Assembly: GCA_036897485.1 (NCBI GenBank)
Contig: JAYMTF010001773.1
Coordinates: forward strand, 1 to 21,390
DNA length: 21,390 nt
Reading direction: 5' to 3'
Source of the DNA: Pelargonium nanum
Lineage: Eukaryota; Streptophyta; Magnoliopsida; Geraniales; Geraniaceae
Made by a program: the position numbers and the translations under genes. The notes below the pieces were generated by a model. The model had not been told where the DNA came from and did not search any database. It worked only from the letters and a program-made list of their open reading frames with translations. This document shows positions 20,113-21,390 of the stretch, piece by piece. Position 1 is the first letter of the stretch. The number at the start of each line of letters is the position of its first letter.

Positions 20113-20300
20113 CCCATGATGCATCATCTCTAATTAGTCAAATTCTTTTATAATTGTGTTTGTAAGAGAACAAAAGCATGTGAAACTCTTAACACATGTG
20201 TAAAGTAACTACACTTTGAGATGTTGAATGGAGTAATTGCATTTGTTTCTAATCCTCCAAGTCCAAATTGAATACACAAAATAGGTCCTACAATTTTTTT
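20113..20300 (+). other. Probable 3' UTR of the cyclin gene
   Basis: AT-rich sequence after the TGA at 20110-20112. No canonical AATAAA is clear; T-rich and TGTA-type elements near 20150-20165 are compatible with plant polyadenylation. The end is not resolved. Confidence 0.45.
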
Positions 20301-20889
20301 TAACCATTTTGAAAAACTTGTTTTTGTCAAGTGCATTTTATTGGTTCTTGTTTGCAAATAATGCTAAAAGCCTTTTTCATGGAAGTGGTGCAGTTGGTAT
20401 GAATATTGGATTGAGTTGGAATTGTAGGGTTGTTTAAAATAGTAAATTCCACCATTCATCGACGCATGGTTTCCAAATTGTGACAGATTTGGGCGATTAA
20501 ATCAAACAATTTGCCAGTCTTCTAAAAAAACATATGCATTGAAGGGACTTAAATGGAGTCCCACTTGTCAATTAATTGGTTTGTCAAAAAAATAGAAAAA
20601 ATAGAGAGAGGGACTGGATCACTGTTGAGGGACTAGACCCAAAATGGGATTTCATGTATTCAAAGACTTTGTAAAATCTAAGGTCCCTTTTATGGGGCAC
20701 ATGCATTTTGGACCAGCATTGCAGATGCTCTAATGAATCATCAGATAATGAGAATTGTCAAACTCATGAGCACTCATGATGGTACCAAAAGCATCAAATG
20801 ATTTATGTAAATAATTCAGAAAATCAAGAAGAAAAATAGAGAAAGAGTCAGAAATTAGACGGTAGATTCAAGAGAAGGAATTACATAAC

Positions 20890-20972
20890 TTGGGAGTTGC
20901 TCTGGTGTTTACATTTTCTCTTTTCAGCGGTTACATACATCTTCAACAACTATTTGGGAGTTGCTCTGGTGT
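20890..20972 (+). repeat. 19-base direct repeat pair
   Basis: TTGGGAGTTGCTCTGGTGT occurs exactly at 20890-20908 and 20954-20972, 64 bases apart. Confidence 0.9.
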
Positions 20973-21012
20973 GCTGAAGCGGTTGTCTTAGCCCAAAAAT
21001 AGATAAACGAGG

Positions 21013-21126
21013 TCCAACATAAGATTCTACAATCAGAAAGGGCCCTTTCTATGGAGTAGTGTTCAAATGGGTCGACGGTATGAACATTAAGATATGGCTG
21101 ATCCAACATAAGATTCTACAATCAGA
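21013..21126 (+). repeat. 25-base direct repeat pair
   Basis: A 25-base unit beginning TCCAACATAAG and ending CAATCAGA occurs exactly at 21013-21037 and 21102-21126, 89 bases apart. Confidence 0.9.
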
Positions 21127-21326
21127 TAAAAAAATCTCTGCCAACTCGATCACTTGCTCTTTTCAGGGCGTGTTTTTGAGAAATAAAATTGTGAGCTCCT
21201 TACATATCTTTGGAGGGCCTTTTTTTATAGGCGTCTACTCACTTGTCGACGTGACGGCTTGTGATTAGTAAATGGGTCCCACAAAGATTTTTACTATTTT
21301 ATAGTTGATAGTTGGATTAAAGGCAA

Positions 21327-21376
21327 TTTTAGTGCCCAAACTTTTGGGTAAATGCACGTTTAGTACCCAAACTTTT
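21327..21376 (+). repeat. Direct repeat of TTTAGTNCCCAAACTTTT at window end
   Basis: Copies at about 21328-21345 and 21359-21376 differ at one base. This motif style is frequent at the ends of plant repetitive elements, and the element, if any, would continue past the window. Confidence 0.6.
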
Positions 21377-21390
21377 ATTGTACCAGAGTT

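Larger units (their letters stand above)
20301..21390. other. Intergenic, repeats and TE-end-like motifs; no gene
   Basis: No coding gene is recognised. The minus strand at about 20735-20715 reads TTAGAGCATCTGCAATGCTG, resembling ends of plant MITE-type elements, but I found no convincing partner end. Two pairs of short direct repeats lie at 20890-21126 and another at 21327-21376. An inactive or truncated repetitive element is the most likely content. Confidence 0.5.

Noticed and set aside
1-21390. CRISPR arrays, operons, prophage or other bacterial-type systems
   Set aside because: Spliced plant genes and plant retroelements occupy the window; there are no spaced repeat arrays or polycistronic gene runs.

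Overview
The window is nuclear DNA from a flowering plant, almost certainly a eudicot. The evidence is two intron-rich protein genes with GT-AG introns and strong matches to plant-only families, AT-rich intergenic DNA, and L1-type LINEs, a tRNA-derived SINE and TIR elements of kinds common in plants. The family-level origin cannot be fixed from this sequence; the cyclin N-terminus reminds me of asterid cyclins, but that is a weak impression.

Layout. (1) 1-6550 is a nest of transposable elements. A Mutator-like element with imperfect terminal inverted repeats (81 to 6424, probable 9-bp target duplication) contains a decayed but nearly full-length RRM-type L1 LINE on the minus strand (about 406-5966). 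That LINE is itself interrupted by a tRNA-derived SINE (about 2136-2277, 10-bp target duplication) inside its reverse transcriptase. A second terminus of the same TIR family lies at 6547. (2) 6550-8330 is AT-rich intergenic DNA with no recognisable gene. (3) 8340-14500, plus strand, is a SCAB1-type gene (stomatal closure-related actin-binding protein): a non-coding leader exon with short repeats and small upstream ORFs, a leader intron, and 12 coding exons encoding 492 aa. (4) 14500-17160 holds a second, much more decayed minus-strand LINE of a different family. It has lost most of its reverse transcriptase and is split by a short TIR element (15698-16422) that landed in the start of its endonuclease domain. 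(5) 17400-20300, plus strand, is a B1-type mitotic cyclin gene: 8 exons, 468 aa, intact destruction box, and a promoter with three M-phase activator (MSA) cores. A very short SINE-like remnant with a perfect 12-bp target duplication sits in its intron 4. (6) 20300-21390 is intergenic with short direct repeats and TE-end-like motifs.

The two host genes look intact and are transcribed in the same direction, but nothing suggests a functional link: one bundles actin filaments (known for stomatal movement), the other drives G2/M. I found no new biochemical system. The most informative content is the order of transposon insertions, which can be read from target duplications and interrupted protein motifs, and a few regulatory details: MSA sites, leader uORFs and a decoy splice acceptor.
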